From JAFDWI01 sp963764215 (GTDB lineage: Bacteria; Actinomycetota; Acidimicrobiia; Acidimicrobiales; Iamiaceae), in NCBI GenBank assembly GCA_963764215.1, contig CAVXRS010000007.1:124001-188000 (forward strand): a stretch of DNA of 64,000 nt, in the 5' to 3' direction. The notes below the pieces were generated by a model. That model was not told the origin of the DNA. It worked only from the letters and a program-made list of their open reading frames with translations, and made no database searches. Shown here piece by piece: positions 38,262-48,266 of the stretch. Position numbers and translations under genes: made by a program. Position 1 is the stretch's first letter; the number at the start of each line of letters is the position of its first letter.

Positions 38262-38436
38262 GGGTCGACACCGGCCCGTGCCTGGAGGGCTGGGTCACGC
38301 TCACGGCGCTGGCACAGGCGACGAAACGTCTGCGCGTCGGCGTGCTCGTCACCGGCATCCCGTATCGGCACCCCGCGGTGCTCGCCAACATGGCCGCCAC
38401 GCTCGACCACATCTCGCACGCCCCGCCCGGCACTGG
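38262..38436 (+). pseudogene. Fragment of LLM-class (luciferase-like) flavin monooxygenase
   Basis: An open stretch without a start reads CLEGWVTLTALAQATKRLRV, GVLVTGIPYRHPAVLANMAA and TLDHISHA, the beta-barrel core of F420/FMN luciferase-like oxidoreductases (L-G-x-x-V-x-x-x-x-x-R-x-P). Nothing of the rest of the enzyme follows, so this is a remnant. Confidence 0.65.
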
Positions 38437-38564
38437 AACTACATCGGCGGGCCCGTGGCCGAGTACGTGCGCCTCAAGGGCGTCCTCGCCGAGCGGAGCC
38501 GGTCACGGTGTCCGTACTGCGCCTCAGGGCCACCGGGCACCGCGCGAGCGGGCGGGGGTGGCAG

Positions 38565-39058
38565 TCACCGCTCGATCACGTGTCCGCCGTTCCGCTCGAG
38601 AATCGCTCGAGCCCCCTTCGGGTCCTTCTTGGCGTGGACCGCGACCAGGACCTGGCCGGGATCGAGCTTGAGGTCCTCCCAGGGCTCTTCCTCTTCCAGT
38701 CCCTTGTCGGCTTCCAGCCCGGCCAGTGCCCCCACATACGAGCCGAATCCGAGTCCTGCCGCGGCGCCGGCGGCGAGCGCGCCCCCGATGCCCAGCGCCC
38801 CGCCGGGGATCGCGATTGCGAAGATGGCGACGCCGGCGAGCACACCGGCCGGCACGCCGACCGACAATCCCTTCTCGAGCGCGTGCACGGTCTCGGTGTC
38901 GATCTGCTCGCCGAGACCGTCGAGCTCGTCGGGGTCGCGCAGGACGATGCCGAGGTGCTCTTCGTGCACACCGCTCGCCTTCAGCGCCTCGACAGCGCCG
39001 CGGCCTTTTCGTGGCTCTCGAACACGGCTCCGAGGTAGTAGGCGGGTCGGGTCTTCAT
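38565..39058 (-). CDS. Glycine-rich DUF1269-like membrane-associated protein, frameshifted
   Basis: ATG at 39058 after GAGGACCTGGTC: MKTRPAYYLGAVFESHEKAA. After a 1-base break near 38990 it continues EALKASGVHEEHLGIVLRDP, a glycine/alanine-rich hydrophobic hairpin (GVPAGVLAGVAIFAIAIPGG, LGIGGALAAGAAAGLGFGSY) and VLVAVHAKKDPKGARAILER. The layout (ferredoxin-like flanks around a small glycine-zipper hairpin) fits DUF1269-type stress proteins. Function unknown. Confidence 0.7.
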
Positions 39059-39183
39059 GACCAGGTCCTCTCGTGGGGATTGCGGGTCAAGGTACGCCCA
39101 CTCGGCGTCCGAGGGGAGGGGCGAAAGTCCTTTCTCGGCCCCGGCGCACGTTCGACGATTGCCTCCGTCCCGGCCCGGCCGCT

Positions 39184-41327
39184 TCAGAGCAGGGCGCTGA
39201 TCGCTTCGGCGGCGCGGCGCGCGCCGTCGGCGGGCACGGACAGGTAGTCGACGGGGCGGTTGAGGGCGGCCACGATCTCCGCGGCGATCACCTCTGCGGT
39301 GGCGGTCGCGTAGTCGAGCGCGGTGCCGGCGCGGTGGCGGTCGAGGCGGTGTCGGACGTGGACCTGCTGCTCGAAGTGGTTCTGGAGCGGGAAGTACAGG
39401 AACGGCCGCTTGGTGGCGGTGAGCTCCATGGTGGTGGTCAGCCCGCCCTGGACGACGCCGAGGTCCGCGGCGGCCAGCCACCGGTGGAGGTCGGGGACGA
39501 AGGCGACCTTGTCGACGCCGGGCACGTCGGGCAGCGCCGCCGGGTCGATGCGCGGCCCGGTCACCACGACGGTCCGCAGGCCGTCGACTTCTCGCGCCGC
39601 AAGCTGGTGTGCCTCGGCGACGCGGCGCAGCAACGCGGCGCCCACTCCCGAACCGCCGACCGCGGCGACGACGACGGTCTCGTCCGCGCCCCAACCGAGC
39701 TCGGCGCGCAGCGCCGCCCGGTCTGCCAACTCGGCTGGCTCGAAGCCGGTGATGTACCCGCAGAAGTCGTAGTGGTCGCGCACCCACTCGTCGATTTGGG
39801 GCAGCCCTGGGCCGAAGCACCGGTCGACGACGTCCTCGGACTCGCCGACGAAGAGCGCGAGGTCGCGCACGTCGGGGTGGCGTTCGATGTTCTCGATGCT
39901 CCAGGAGTTGTAGTCGGCGGCGAACCACTCGTCGCGCGCCCCACCCGAAGGCATGGGGAGATACCCCACGAAGTCGGTGAGCCACGCGAACCGGGCGCGC
40001 TTGAGCTTGGGGTGTTCGTGGAGGAACAGGTCGACCTCCCAGGACTCGTCGCCCACGACGAGGTCGTACGGCTCCTCGTCGACGAGGTCGGCGAACACGC
40101 CGAAGTTGTTGACCAGGAGCGTGTCCATCCTGCGGAACGCTTCGAACACGTGCAGGTCGTGCTCGCCGGCCTGGCCTTCCAGGAAGGCGGATTCGCCGGC
40201 GAGGTGCCGCGACGCGTCGTGGACGTGCTCGCCGCGCGCTGCGAGGAACCGGGTGACGGGATCCTGGGCGAGCCAGTCGACTTCGACGTCGGGGGCGATG
40301 GCGCGCAGTTCGTCCGCGATGGCCAGGTCCCGACGGGCGTGGCCCAACCCGATCGGCGAGGACAGGTACAGCACCCGCGGCCCCTTGCTGGTCGCGGCAC
40401 GCCGACGGGGCGCGCGGGCCGGGCGGCGCCAGCCTCGCCGAACGACCTGGTCGACGAAGCCCTGGATGAGCTCGTTGAGCAAGGCGGGATAGCGCACCTG
40501 AGGGCAGTGCCCGCCGCCGTCGATGGTGTGCAGCGGCGCCCCGGTCACCTCGGCGAGCTGCTGCCCCCAGCGGTAATCGCAGATGGCGTCGTCGGTGCCG
40601 TGGACGACCAGCTGCGGGCACGTCAGGCCCGAGACGATGCGTCTCGAACATCTTGATGGTCTCGGTCGCCATAGCCTGCGGCTCGCCGCGACCATCATGG
40701 CCGTGGTCGACGCGGGATCGGCCTCGAGCGCCCAGCTCGAGGCCGTCCTCGATCGGGCGTCTCGAGTGGGCGTCGCTCATCGCCTGGTCGATGAAGAACG
40801 CTGCGGCCCGGGGCCAGTCCCGCCGGAAGACGTGGAGGTTGAACGTCGCCCAGCCCTCGTCGTCGTCGAGCTCGTCTTCGAACGACTGCAGCGCCCGGCT
40901 CATGGGATCGTCGATGCTCGCCGGTGAGGTTGATGGCCGGCCCGATGTGCACGATGCCTGCCACCCGCTCGGGGTGCAGCCCCGCGACCAGGATGCTGTA
41001 GAGCGAGCCGTAGGAGTTCCCGACCAGCACCGTGCGCTCGATGCCCGCGGCGTCGAGCGAGGCGACGATGTCGCCGGTCACGACGGAGGGGTCGAACTGC
41101 TCGGGCTCCGACGGTCGGTCGGAGCGTCCGTTGCCCCTGGGGTCGATCGCCAGCACGCGGGCGTGGCGGGCGAGCCACGGCACCTGGGCCTTCCAGAGCC
41201 TGCTGTGCGCGATGTTGAACACGGGCGGGAACGTGACCGCGGCCTCGCCGCTGCCGTAGCGCTCCCAGGCGATCCCGACGCCGTCGCGGTCTACGAGGCC
41301 CTGGTCGGTGGGTTCGATCACGTCCAT
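39184..41327 (-). CDS. Alpha/beta hydrolase - glycosyltransferase (GT-B) fusion, frameshifted
   Basis: ATG at 41327 follows AAAGGAGTTATAGCC. N-terminal hydrolase: ARVLAIDPRGNGRSDRPSEP, nucleophile TVLVGNSYGSLYS (G-N-S-Y-G), and after breaks near 40923, 40720 and 40650, VVHGTDDAICDYRWGQQLAE and TIDGGGHCPQVRYPAL. The frame then runs without stop into a UGT/MurG-like GT-B enzyme: GPRVLYLSSPIGLGHARRDL, YDLVVGDESWEVDLFLHEHP, VVVAAVGGSGVGAALLRRVA, ADLGVVQGGLTTTMELTATK, YFPLQNHFEQQVHVRHRLDR. About 714 residues. Last gene of an operon with a methyltransferase and TetR. Substrate unknown. Confidence 0.75.
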
Positions 41328-41329
41328 GG

Positions 41330-41965
41330 CTATAACTCCTTCGTTGCCGTTGCGGCTCGTTCCGGCGCGTGGCTGCGCGCCGCGTCGGCCAGGCCGGCCA
41401 GCCAGCGATCGATCACCTCGTCGAGGTGGGCATGGCCCATGTCGACGCCGCTGACCCGATCGATCAGGACACCCAACTGGAACGTCCGGAGCAGCGTCGT
41501 CAGGGCGGCGACGTCGGCGTCGTGGATGCCGTACTCGTGGGTGGCCGCCCGGACCGCGCCGGCGAGCACGTCGTCGAAGCCGGCCATCAGCTCGCGGATC
41601 GCCGGCTGCCAGGTCGGGTCGTTCCACGACCGTGCCATCAGCTCGGCGACGAGCTTGGGGAAGCCCGCGTCGAGGTCGGCGTCGATGAAGCGCATCGCCG
41701 CACGCCACTTCTCCAGGAACGGTCCCTCCGACGCGTACAGGGCACGTTGGCGGTCGAGGACCTGGGCGCACGCCCGTTCGAAGGCGGCGGCCATGAGCCC
41801 GTCGAGCGACCCGAAGTGGTAGCGGATCAGGCCGTGGGCGACGCCCGCCTCCTCGGCGATGCGGCGGGTCGACACCTCGGCCTGGCCGAGCTCGATCAGC
41901 ACACGTGCGGTGGCGTCGAGGAGGCGCTCTCGGGTCGTCGGCTCCGCGGCGACAGCTTCGGTCAT
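41330..41965 (-). CDS. TetR-family regulator
   Basis: 211 residues. HTH: TRRIAEEAGVAHGLIRYHFG (about residues 33-52), then SLDGLMAAAFERACAQVL. The C-terminal domain (PTWQPAIRELMAGFDDVLAG, LGVLIDRVSGVDMGHAHLDE) is a ligand pocket of unknown specificity. Its ATG overlaps the methyltransferase stop (ATGA) and its stop is 2 nt before the hydrolase-glycosyltransferase ATG, so it sits inside the operon it probably represses through the palindrome at 42669-42705. Confidence 0.88.
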   Translation of the reverse strand: MTEAVAAEPTTRERLLDATARVLIELGQAEVSTRRIAEEAGVAHGLIRYHFGSLDGLMAAAFERACAQVLDRQRALYASEGPFLEKWRAAMRFIDADLDAGFPKLVAELMARSWNDPTWQPAIRELMAGFDDVLAGAVRAATHEYGIHDADVAALTTLLRTFQLGVLIDRVSGVDMGHAHLDEVIDRWLAGLADAARSHAPERAATATKEL

Positions 41966-42654
41966 CGCGTCGCCACTCCCCACACGGCGCGGTTCACGGG
42001 GTAGAAGACGGATCCCCGGAAGCGGCCGATCTCGTAGTCGACGTCGGCGAACCCCGCGTCCTCGAGCGTCGCGGGGGTGTCGCGGTCGAGGCGGCATCCC
42101 TCGAAGCCCCACTCCCACGGTCGGTGCAGGGCCCGCTGCACCCCCCGCCGCAGCGACCGGGGGCGGGCGACGATGTGCTCGACGAACCGGAACCTGCCGC
42201 CGGGGCGCAGCACGCGGCGCACCTCCGACACGACCGCTTCGGGATCGGACACCGTGCACAGCACGAGGCTGCACACGACGTCGTCCACGGATTCGTCGGC
42301 GAGCGGGAGCTCCTCGGCACCGCACGCGTGCAGCTCGACGTCGATGCCCTGCGCCTCGGTTCGGCGGTGCAGATGCGGGTGCATCCGCCGGTTGGGCTCG
42401 ATGCCGACCATGTGGGCGTCCGCCGGGTAGTAGCCGAGGTTGGCGCCGACACCCGGTCCGAGCTCGCAGATCACCGGGCCCGACAACCCTCCGAAAGCCC
42501 GGTGCTTCGCTTCGCGGGCGACCCAGTTGATGTAGCGGTCCATCGCGACGAAGAACCAGGCGTTGGCTCGGCCGCGCACGGCGTTGTCGGACTCGTGCGC
42601 CGAGCCTGCTCGGCTCCCGCGCTCTTCGGTGGTGGTGTCTTCGGTCGTGGTCAT
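41962..42654 (-). CDS. SAM-dependent methyltransferase (class I, UbiE-like)
   Basis: 230 residues: RYINWVAREAKHRAFGGLSG, motif I VICELGPGVGANLGYYP, HMVGIEPNRRMHPHLHRR, ELPLADESVDDVVCSLVLCT (motif IV) and VRRVLRPGGRFRFVEHIVAR. This pattern matches small-molecule methyltransferases near METTL7/UbiE. The start at 42654 is set by GGCGAGGAGCTGCC. First gene of the operon. The substrate is unknown, but co-expression with a hydrolase-glycosyltransferase suggests tailoring of one metabolite. Confidence 0.85.
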   Translation of the reverse strand: MTTTEDTTTEERGSRAGSAHESDNAVRGRANAWFFVAMDRYINWVAREAKHRAFGGLSGPVICELGPGVGANLGYYPADAHMVGIEPNRRMHPHLHRRTEAQGIDVELHACGAEELPLADESVDDVVCSLVLCTVSDPEAVVSEVRRVLRPGGRFRFVEHIVARPRSLRRGVQRALHRPWEWGFEGCRLDRDTPATLEDAGFADVDYEIGRFRGSVFYPVNRAVWGVATR

Positions 42655-42668
42655 GGCAGCTCCTCGCC

Positions 42669-42717
42669 TTCTCCAGTTGGATAAATCATTTCTACAACTG
42701 GAGAAGACGGTTGTCAA
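42669..42717 (-). promoter_or_regulatory. Promoter with perfect TetR-type palindrome
   Basis: On the minus strand TTGACA (42712-42717) is followed after 17 bases by TAGAAA as a -10. The segment overlaps a perfect 11-bp inverted repeat, TTCTCCAGTTG (42669-42679) and CAACTGGAGAA (42695-42705), with a 15-bp spacer. A repressor bound here would cover the promoter; the operon's own TetR is the obvious candidate. Confidence 0.75.
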
Positions 42718-42765
42718 TGGTTGCGGCCCGGCCGGGCGCCCCGCGAAGCGTGGGACTCAGGCGAG

Positions 42766-42795
42766 TTGACCACATGGGTTAGGGCTGCCTAATGT
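42766..42795 (+). promoter_or_regulatory. Promoter and metal-box-like palindrome of the ZIP gene
   Basis: TTGACC (42766-42771) and TAATGT (42790-42795), 18 bases apart, would place transcription start at or near the GTG at 42802, i.e. a leaderless mRNA. TTAGGGCTGCCTAA (42779-42792) overlaps the -10 and resembles the TTAGG/CCTAA halves of DtxR/IdeR-type boxes. Confidence 0.45.
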
Positions 42796-42801
42796 CTTGG
42801 T

Positions 42802-43653
42802 GTGTCTGCTGCGAGCATCGCGCTGTTGGGAGCCATCGCCGGCCTGACGATCTTCCTCGGGCTCCCCGTCGGGCGGCTTCGTCGGCCCGCCCCCCGGGTC
42901 CAGGCGTTCCTGAACGCGCTGGCGCTCGGGATCCTGGTGTTCCTGCTCTGGGACGTGCTCTCGCAGGCGATCGACCCGATCGAGACCGCGCTCGAGGCGG
43001 CCACCTCCGCGGGTGGCGGCGGTTCGTGGGCCCGGTTCGTGGGCCTCGCCGTCCTGGCCGTCGCCGGCATCACCGTCGGTCTGATGAGCCTCACCTACTA
43101 CGAGAGCTGGATGGCCGGTCGGGCCCGGAACACGCGCATCGGGCCAGGGTCGGCCACCGCCGCGGCACTCCGCCCCAGCGCGATCGCGTTCGCGACGCCC
43201 GCCGCCCGGCTGTCGCTGCTCATCGCGGTGGGGATCGGCCTGCACAACTTCTCCGAGGGCCTCGCCATCGGGCAGTCGGCCGCGTCGGGCGAGATCGGCC
43301 TCGCATTGTTGCTGATCATCGGTTTCGGCCTCCACAACGCGACCGAGGGTTTCGGCATCGTCGCCCCGCTCACCGGCGAGGACGCCCCACCGTCGTGGGC
43401 CATGCTGGGGGTCCTCGGGCTCATCGGCGGCGGGCCCACGTTCCTCGGCACACTCGTCGGCCAGTCCGTGGTCAACGACTACCTGGGCGTCGTGTTCCTC
43501 TCGCTGGCTGCCGGATCGATCCTCTACGTCGTGATCCAGCTGCTCAAGGTCGGTTTCAAGCTGGGCTACACCCAGCTGCTCATGTGGGGTCTCCTGCTGG
43601 GGCTCTTCGCCGGGATCGCCACCGACCTGGTACTCGTCGCCGCGGGCGCCTGA
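42802..43653 (+). CDS. ZIP-family divalent metal transporter
   Basis: 283 residues, eight transmembrane helices. The metal-binding helix pair is intact: GLHNFSEGLAIGQSA and GLHNATEGFGIVAPL (H-N-x-x-E-G twice), as in bacterial ZupT/ZIP. Helices 1-3 (ASIALLGAIAGLTIFLGLPV) are typical. Imports Zn2+, Mn2+ or Fe2+ in relatives. GTG start with no obvious ribosome site, fitting a leaderless transcript. Neighbouring Ca2+ exchanger and metal ATPase suggest an ion-homeostasis cluster. Confidence 0.88.
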   Translation: MSAASIALLGAIAGLTIFLGLPVGRLRRPAPRVQAFLNALALGILVFLLWDVLSQAIDPIETALEAATSAGGGGSWARFVGLAVLAVAGITVGLMSLTYYESWMAGRARNTRIGPGSATAAALRPSAIAFATPAARLSLLIAVGIGLHNFSEGLAIGQSAASGEIGLALLLIIGFGLHNATEGFGIVAPLTGEDAPPSWAMLGVLGLIGGGPTFLGTLVGQSVVNDYLGVVFLSLAAGSILYVVIQLLKVGFKLGYTQLLMWGLLLGLFAGIATDLVLVAAGA

Positions 43654-43798
43654 CCACACGGCCGACCGCACGGCCGGGAGGTGGCTGGACGACCTCGACG
43701 GGTTGGACCCCCGCATCGACGCCGACAAGGTCATCGCGTTCCGCGATCCTGGGTGAGGGGTCCGCGTTCAGGTCTGTGCGACACCTGGGGGCATCGCG
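43654..43798. other. Short intergenic with a coding remnant
   Basis: About 145 bases. A plus-strand frame at 43678-43755 reads RWLDDLDGLDPRIDADKVIA and stops, like the C-terminal end of a lost gene. No start is present. Confidence 0.3.
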
Positions 43799-44755
43799 TT
43801 ATAGGCCGCCCACGGTGACCAGGACCACGAAGGCGGGATAGGCGGCGAGCAGGACGATGCCGGCGGATCGTCGAAGCTGGCGGCGCCGGGCCGCGAGAAC
43901 GAGGACGAGCGCGAGGCTGGCGAGCATCGCGATCCAGGGCCCGTGCAACGCGGCGGCGTCCACGATGCGAAGCGGGCGGACCAGTGCGCCGGCGCCGAGA
44001 GTCATGGTGACGTTGTAGGTGAACGACCCGACCACCGCGGCGACGACCGCGGAGCTGATGCCGCGCCGGGCGCTCGACCACGCCAGCGCAACGAGCTCGA
44101 ACGCGGTGGCGAAGCCGACCACGGTGAGGCCGAGCGTCGTCTGGGTGGACTCGACGTTGCTGATGCGGCGGATCCCTTCGACCAGGGCGATCGCGCCGAC
44201 GGCCATGGCGGCGACGCCGGCGACCACGAGCACCAGTTCGACGCCGACTCGGCCGGTGCCGGCTGCTTGAGCCGCGTCATCGAGCTCGCCGGTCTCGCCC
44301 AGGGTCGGCGGGTGCCGCTCGAGGAGCCAGATCACCACGACGAACGCGAGGTACGCGACGACGAGGACGAGGCCGCCGACGCGGCTGAGCGTGCCGTTCC
44401 AGGACAGAGCGGCGGCGAGCGTTCCGGCGGCGAGCCCGGCGAGCCCGTAGCGGAACACGCCGCGGTCGAAGGGAAGGGGGGCGACCAGCGCGCCGACCCC
44501 GAGCGCGACCGAACAGATCGCGACGTTGGCGCCGATGACGTCACCGAACACGATCGCCGGGGCGTCGCGCAACGACGCGGTGACCGCGGTGGCGAGCTCT
44601 TCGGGTTCGGCCCCGGCGAGCAGCAGGGCGAGCGCGAACGCGCTCACCCCGAGCCGGGTCGACGCGACCGCGAGGTGCTCGGCGAAGGTCTCGGCGCCCC
44701 ACACGATGGCCCCGACCCCCAAGAGCGCGACGACGAGCCATCCCACAGTGGTCAC
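43799..44755 (-). CDS. CaCA-family Na+/Ca2+ (cation) exchanger
   Basis: 318 residues, about ten helices in two inverted halves. Alpha repeats: GAEPEELATAVTASLRDAPA with GDVIGANVAIC, and ATAFELVALAWSSARRG with VAAVVGSFTYNVTMTLGAGA, the G-x-x-x-P-E/N-x-x motifs of CaCA exchangers. The E-P/E-E in the first and F-E-L in the second repeat are likely ion ligands. Exchanges Ca2+ or another cation against Na+/H+. Standalone gene, opposite the ZIP transporter. Confidence 0.85.
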   Translation of the reverse strand: MTTVGWLVVALLGVGAIVWGAETFAEHLAVASTRLGVSAFALALLLAGAEPEELATAVTASLRDAPAIVFGDVIGANVAICSVALGVGALVAPLPFDRGVFRYGLAGLAAGTLAAALSWNGTLSRVGGLVLVVAYLAFVVVIWLLERHPPTLGETGELDDAAQAAGTGRVGVELVLVVAGVAAMAVGAIALVEGIRRISNVESTQTTLGLTVVGFATAFELVALAWSSARRGISSAVVAAVVGSFTYNVTMTLGAGALVRPLRIVDAAALHGPWIAMLASLALVLVLAARRRQLRRSAGIVLLAAYPAFVVLVTVGGL

Positions 44756-44827
44756 CGGACCAGTCTCCTCCGGGCGCCACGGCGGGCAAAGCCACCCGGA
44801 GTCGGCACCTTCGAGCGGGTGAGGGAC

Positions 44828-47138
44828 CTAGGCCGGCCCCGGGGCCGGTTCGGGCCCGGCGAGGGAGAGGTAGCTCTGTTCCTCCTGGGCGAAGTGGAGA
44901 CGGAGGATGGCGTGCAGCCCGTAGAGGAGGCGGCGCATCTCCATGAGGTCGTCGTCGTCCGGTCCGGCGTCCGGGACTCGATCGAGGAGGCGGCCGAGCC
45001 GATCGATGTGGTGGGCGATCTCGACATGGCCGCGGCACATCGTCCCGGTCGGGTCGGTGCCGCCGAGCTCGCCGGCGACCACCGGGTACAGGGCGGTGTC
45101 TTCGGCCTCTTCGTGGGGAGCGAGCTCGTCGGCGAGGAAGCGGTGGACGCGCCGCACCTCGGCGACGCATGTCGGCGGTGTCGCCGTCGAGCCCGTCGGC
45201 AGCGTCGCGGATCACGTCGAGCCGGCCGCAGGTCAGGTGCTCGGCGGTGAAGCGCCACGCGAGCGCGGTGCCGGCCTGGTCGAGGCGGAGTGCTGCTGCG
45301 GCCAGGCCGCACGGCACGCAGCGCGTTGGTGATGGCGGCGACGTCGATCAGCTCTTGGAGCAGGGCGCCTCCGTCGGGCGGCAGCAGGCCGAGCGGCCGC
45401 GGCGAGCATCGCGACCACCGACAGGACCATGCCGACGACGACGCTCTGGGTGGCGATCCGGCGGGAGCGGGCGGCGATCAGCCGGGCCTCGCCGAGGCGG
45501 TCGAGCCGGTCGACGGTGAGCACCACGTCGGCGGTCTCCGACGAGGCGGTCGCGCCACGGGCGCCGATCGCGACACCGACGTCGGCGGCGGCGAGCGCCG
45601 GCGCGTCGTTGATCCCGTCGCCGACCATGATCGTGCGGCCACGGGCGCGCTCGGCGCGGACCGCGTCGACCTTGTCGGTCGGGCTCTGCTGGGCGAGCAC
45701 GTCGTCGATGCCGAGCAGCGCGGCGACCGAGGCGGCCACCTCGGGGCGGTCGCCGGTGATCATCACCACCTCGCGGATCCCGCTGCGGCGCAGGTTGCGG
45801 ACCGTCGCCGCGGCGTCCGGCCGCACCGGGTCGAGCAGGATCAGCGCTCCGGCCGGCCGTTCGTCGACGGCGACGAACACCGTCGATGCGCCGTCGAGCT
45901 CGCTGCGCCGGCGGGCGCGGACGCACCCATGGCGGCGTCGTCCGCGGCGCCGGTCCAGTGGCCGTTGCCGACGGCGACGCGCTGCCCGCCAACGGTGCCG
46001 CGCACGCCGCGGCCGGGGATCTCCGCCGTGTCCTGCGGCATCGTCAGCGGCAGGTGGCGGGCCCGAGCGGCGCGCACGATCGCCTCGGCGAGCACGTGCG
46101 GGGAGACCTGGTCGAGCGAGGCGGCGAGGGCCAGCACCTCGTCGCCGTCGATGCCGGGGGCGAGGATCAGCTCGGCCAGGTCGGGCCGCCCCGGGTGACG
46201 GTGCCGGTCTTGTCGAACAGCAGGATCTCGCCGTCGGCGAGCGCCTCCAGCGCCCGGCCACCCTTGACGACGACGCCGCGGCGGGCGGCCCGCGACAGAC
46301 CGGAGACGATCGCCACCGGCGCGGCGAGGATCAGCGGGCACGGCGTGGCGACGACCAGCACGGCGACGGCGCGCTCGAGGTCGCCCGCCAGCAGCCACGC
46401 AGTGCCGGCCAGCACGAAGGTGACGGCGAGGAAGCCGAGTGCGAACCGGTCGGCGGTGCGCACCAGCGGCGACGTCGACGCCGACGCCTGCTGGACGAGG
46501 CGGACGATGCCGGCGTACGTGCTGTCGGCGGCGACCGTGGTCGCGGCGAGGTCGAACGGTGCGCCGGCGTTCGTGGCCCCGGCGCGCACCCCGTCCCCGA
46601 CGTCGGAGCGACGGGGATCGACTCGCCCGTCAGCGCACTGTCGTCGAGGACGGCTGGGCCGGCGCGGACGACGGCCGTCGACGGGGACGACCTCGCCGGG
46701 CTGCACGAGGAGGAGGTCGCCCAGGGCGACGTCCACCGGCGCCGTGGGCCAGCGTGCCGTCGGTGTAGCGGTGGGCGAACGTCGGCGCGCGCGACACCAG
46801 CGCGTGCAGCTCCCGCTGGGCACGCGCGCCGGCCCAGGCCTCGAGCATGCGGCCGCTGGCGAGCATCACCGTGATGACCGCGCCGGCGAGGGACTCGTCC
46901 ACGGCGATCGTGCCGGCAGGGCCAGGACCGCGATCAGGTCGACGCCGAGTCGACGTTCGCGGGCCGCGCTCGCCACCCAGAACAGGGCCGGGCCGATTCC
47001 GGCCACGGTGGTCGCGGCCCACACCACGTCCCCGGCACCGTTCTGGCCGGCAGCGGTCAGCGCGCCTCCCGCGGCGAGCCCCGCGAGCGCGACCGCGAGC
47101 AGCGCGGTCTGGGGGGTGCTGCCGCTGCGCATCGCCAT
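44828..47138 (-). CDS. Heavy-metal P1B-type ATPase fused to hemerythrin-like domain, frameshifted
   Basis: ATG at 47138 (MAMRSGSTPQTALLAVALAG). Pieces across about seven breaks: LAGAVITVMLASGRMLEAWA, GDLLLVQPGEVVPVDG, the metal-gate motif VVATPCPLILAAPVAIVSGL, phosphorylation site LLFDKTGTVTRGG, EVVMITGDRPEVAASVAALL and TIMVGDGINDAPALAAADVG. After VDRLDRLGEARLIAARSRRI the frame continues into PPDGGALLQELIDVAAITNA, then GTALAWRFTAEHLTCGRLDV and, after one more break, HEEAEDTALYPVVAGELGGT, RGHVEIAHHIDRL and LRLHFAQEEQSYLSL, a hemerythrin H/HxxxE fold. Exports a soft metal ion; the iron domain may sense redox. Confidence 0.75.
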
Positions 47139-47304
47139 TGGCGCGAGCTTACGGAAGGGTGCGAGGCGGTCGAGTGCCCGGACGGCTCGTCGGCCGCGGG
47201 GACGGTGAACGTCGGGTCGCCAACCCGAGGTGCCGTTGGAAGACAGGCCAGGTATCGCCTGACACGGCACCAGACGCGGATGCCGCCCGGCCTACGATGC
47301 GGTC

Positions 47305-48128
47305 GTGGTCCTCGCCCTTTCCTGCGCGTTCGGGGCGATGGTCAGCTACGGGCTGGCGACGGTGCTCCAGGCGGTCGGGGCGCGGCGCACCGGTGGGGGC
47401 GACACGCTCGACGTCGGGCTCCTGGTCCGTCTCGCGCACCAGGGCCCGTACCTCGCCGGACTCGCCCTCGATGTCGGCGGCGTGCTTTTCACCGTGCTGG
47501 CCCTGAGGAAGCTCCCGCTGTTCGTGGTGCAGGCCGCCATCGCCGGAAGCCTCGCCGTGACCGCCGTCGCCGCCGCGCGACGTTCCACACGCCGCTCAAG
47601 CCCGGGGAGTGGGCCACGATCGGAGCGGTCGGCGTCGGGCTGGTCCTCGTCGCCGCATCGGTCGGTCCCGAAGGCCCCCCGCCAACGTCGCTGACCGCCC
47701 GCCTGGTGCTCGTGGCGATGGTGGCGGGCGTTGGGCTCCTGGCCGTCCCCGCCGGGCGCGTGACCGGCACCCGAGCCGCCGCGCTGCTCGGTGCGCTCGC
47801 GGGGCTGGCCTTCGGCCTCGGCAACATCGCCCTCCGGGTCATCCCGAGCCTCCGGCCGATGGCGCTCGTGACCAACCCGGCCACGATCGTCGCCGTCAGC
47901 GGCGCCCTGCTCGGCGCGTTGACGCTCGCGACCGGGTTGCAGCGCGGGTCGGTCACCGTCACGATGGGCGCGTCCGTCGTCACCGAGACGTTGCTGCCCG
48001 CGATCTACGGCGCGGTCCTGCTCGGCGAGCGACCCCGGCCCGGCTGGCTCCCGGTCGGCGTGACCGGTTTCGCTGTCACGATCGTCGGGGCGCTCGTGCT
48101 GGCCCGCTTCGGTGACGTGTCGGCGTGA
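47305..48128 (+). CDS. DMT/EamA-like membrane transporter, frameshifted
   Basis: GTG at 47305. About 274 residues, nine to ten helices (LALSCAFGAMVSYGLATVLQ, LVLVAMVAGVGLLAVPAGRV, AALLGALAGLAFGLGNIALR). VTMGASVVTETLLPAIYGAV and LLGERPRPGWLPVGVTGFAV match the C-terminal EamA half (E-x-x-x-P-x-x-x-x-x-x-L-G-E). One break near 47578. Exports or imports a small metabolite; substrate unknown. Confidence 0.8.
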
Positions 48129-48266
48129 CCGGCCCGATCGAACGGCGGTGCGCGGTCACCCCGGCCGCCGCGGTACCTGCACCAGAACGACCGGGGCAGG
48201 CCCGGGCTTCGTCCATCTCAGGTCCCTCACCGCGATCGGGTGTCGGTCAGGCCCTGACGACTCTGT

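Noticed and set aside
39073..40656. Long plus-strand frame opposite the hydrolase-glycosyltransferase gene
   Set aside because: Antisense shadow in high-GC DNA with no recognisable domain; the minus strand carries GT-B and hydrolase motifs.
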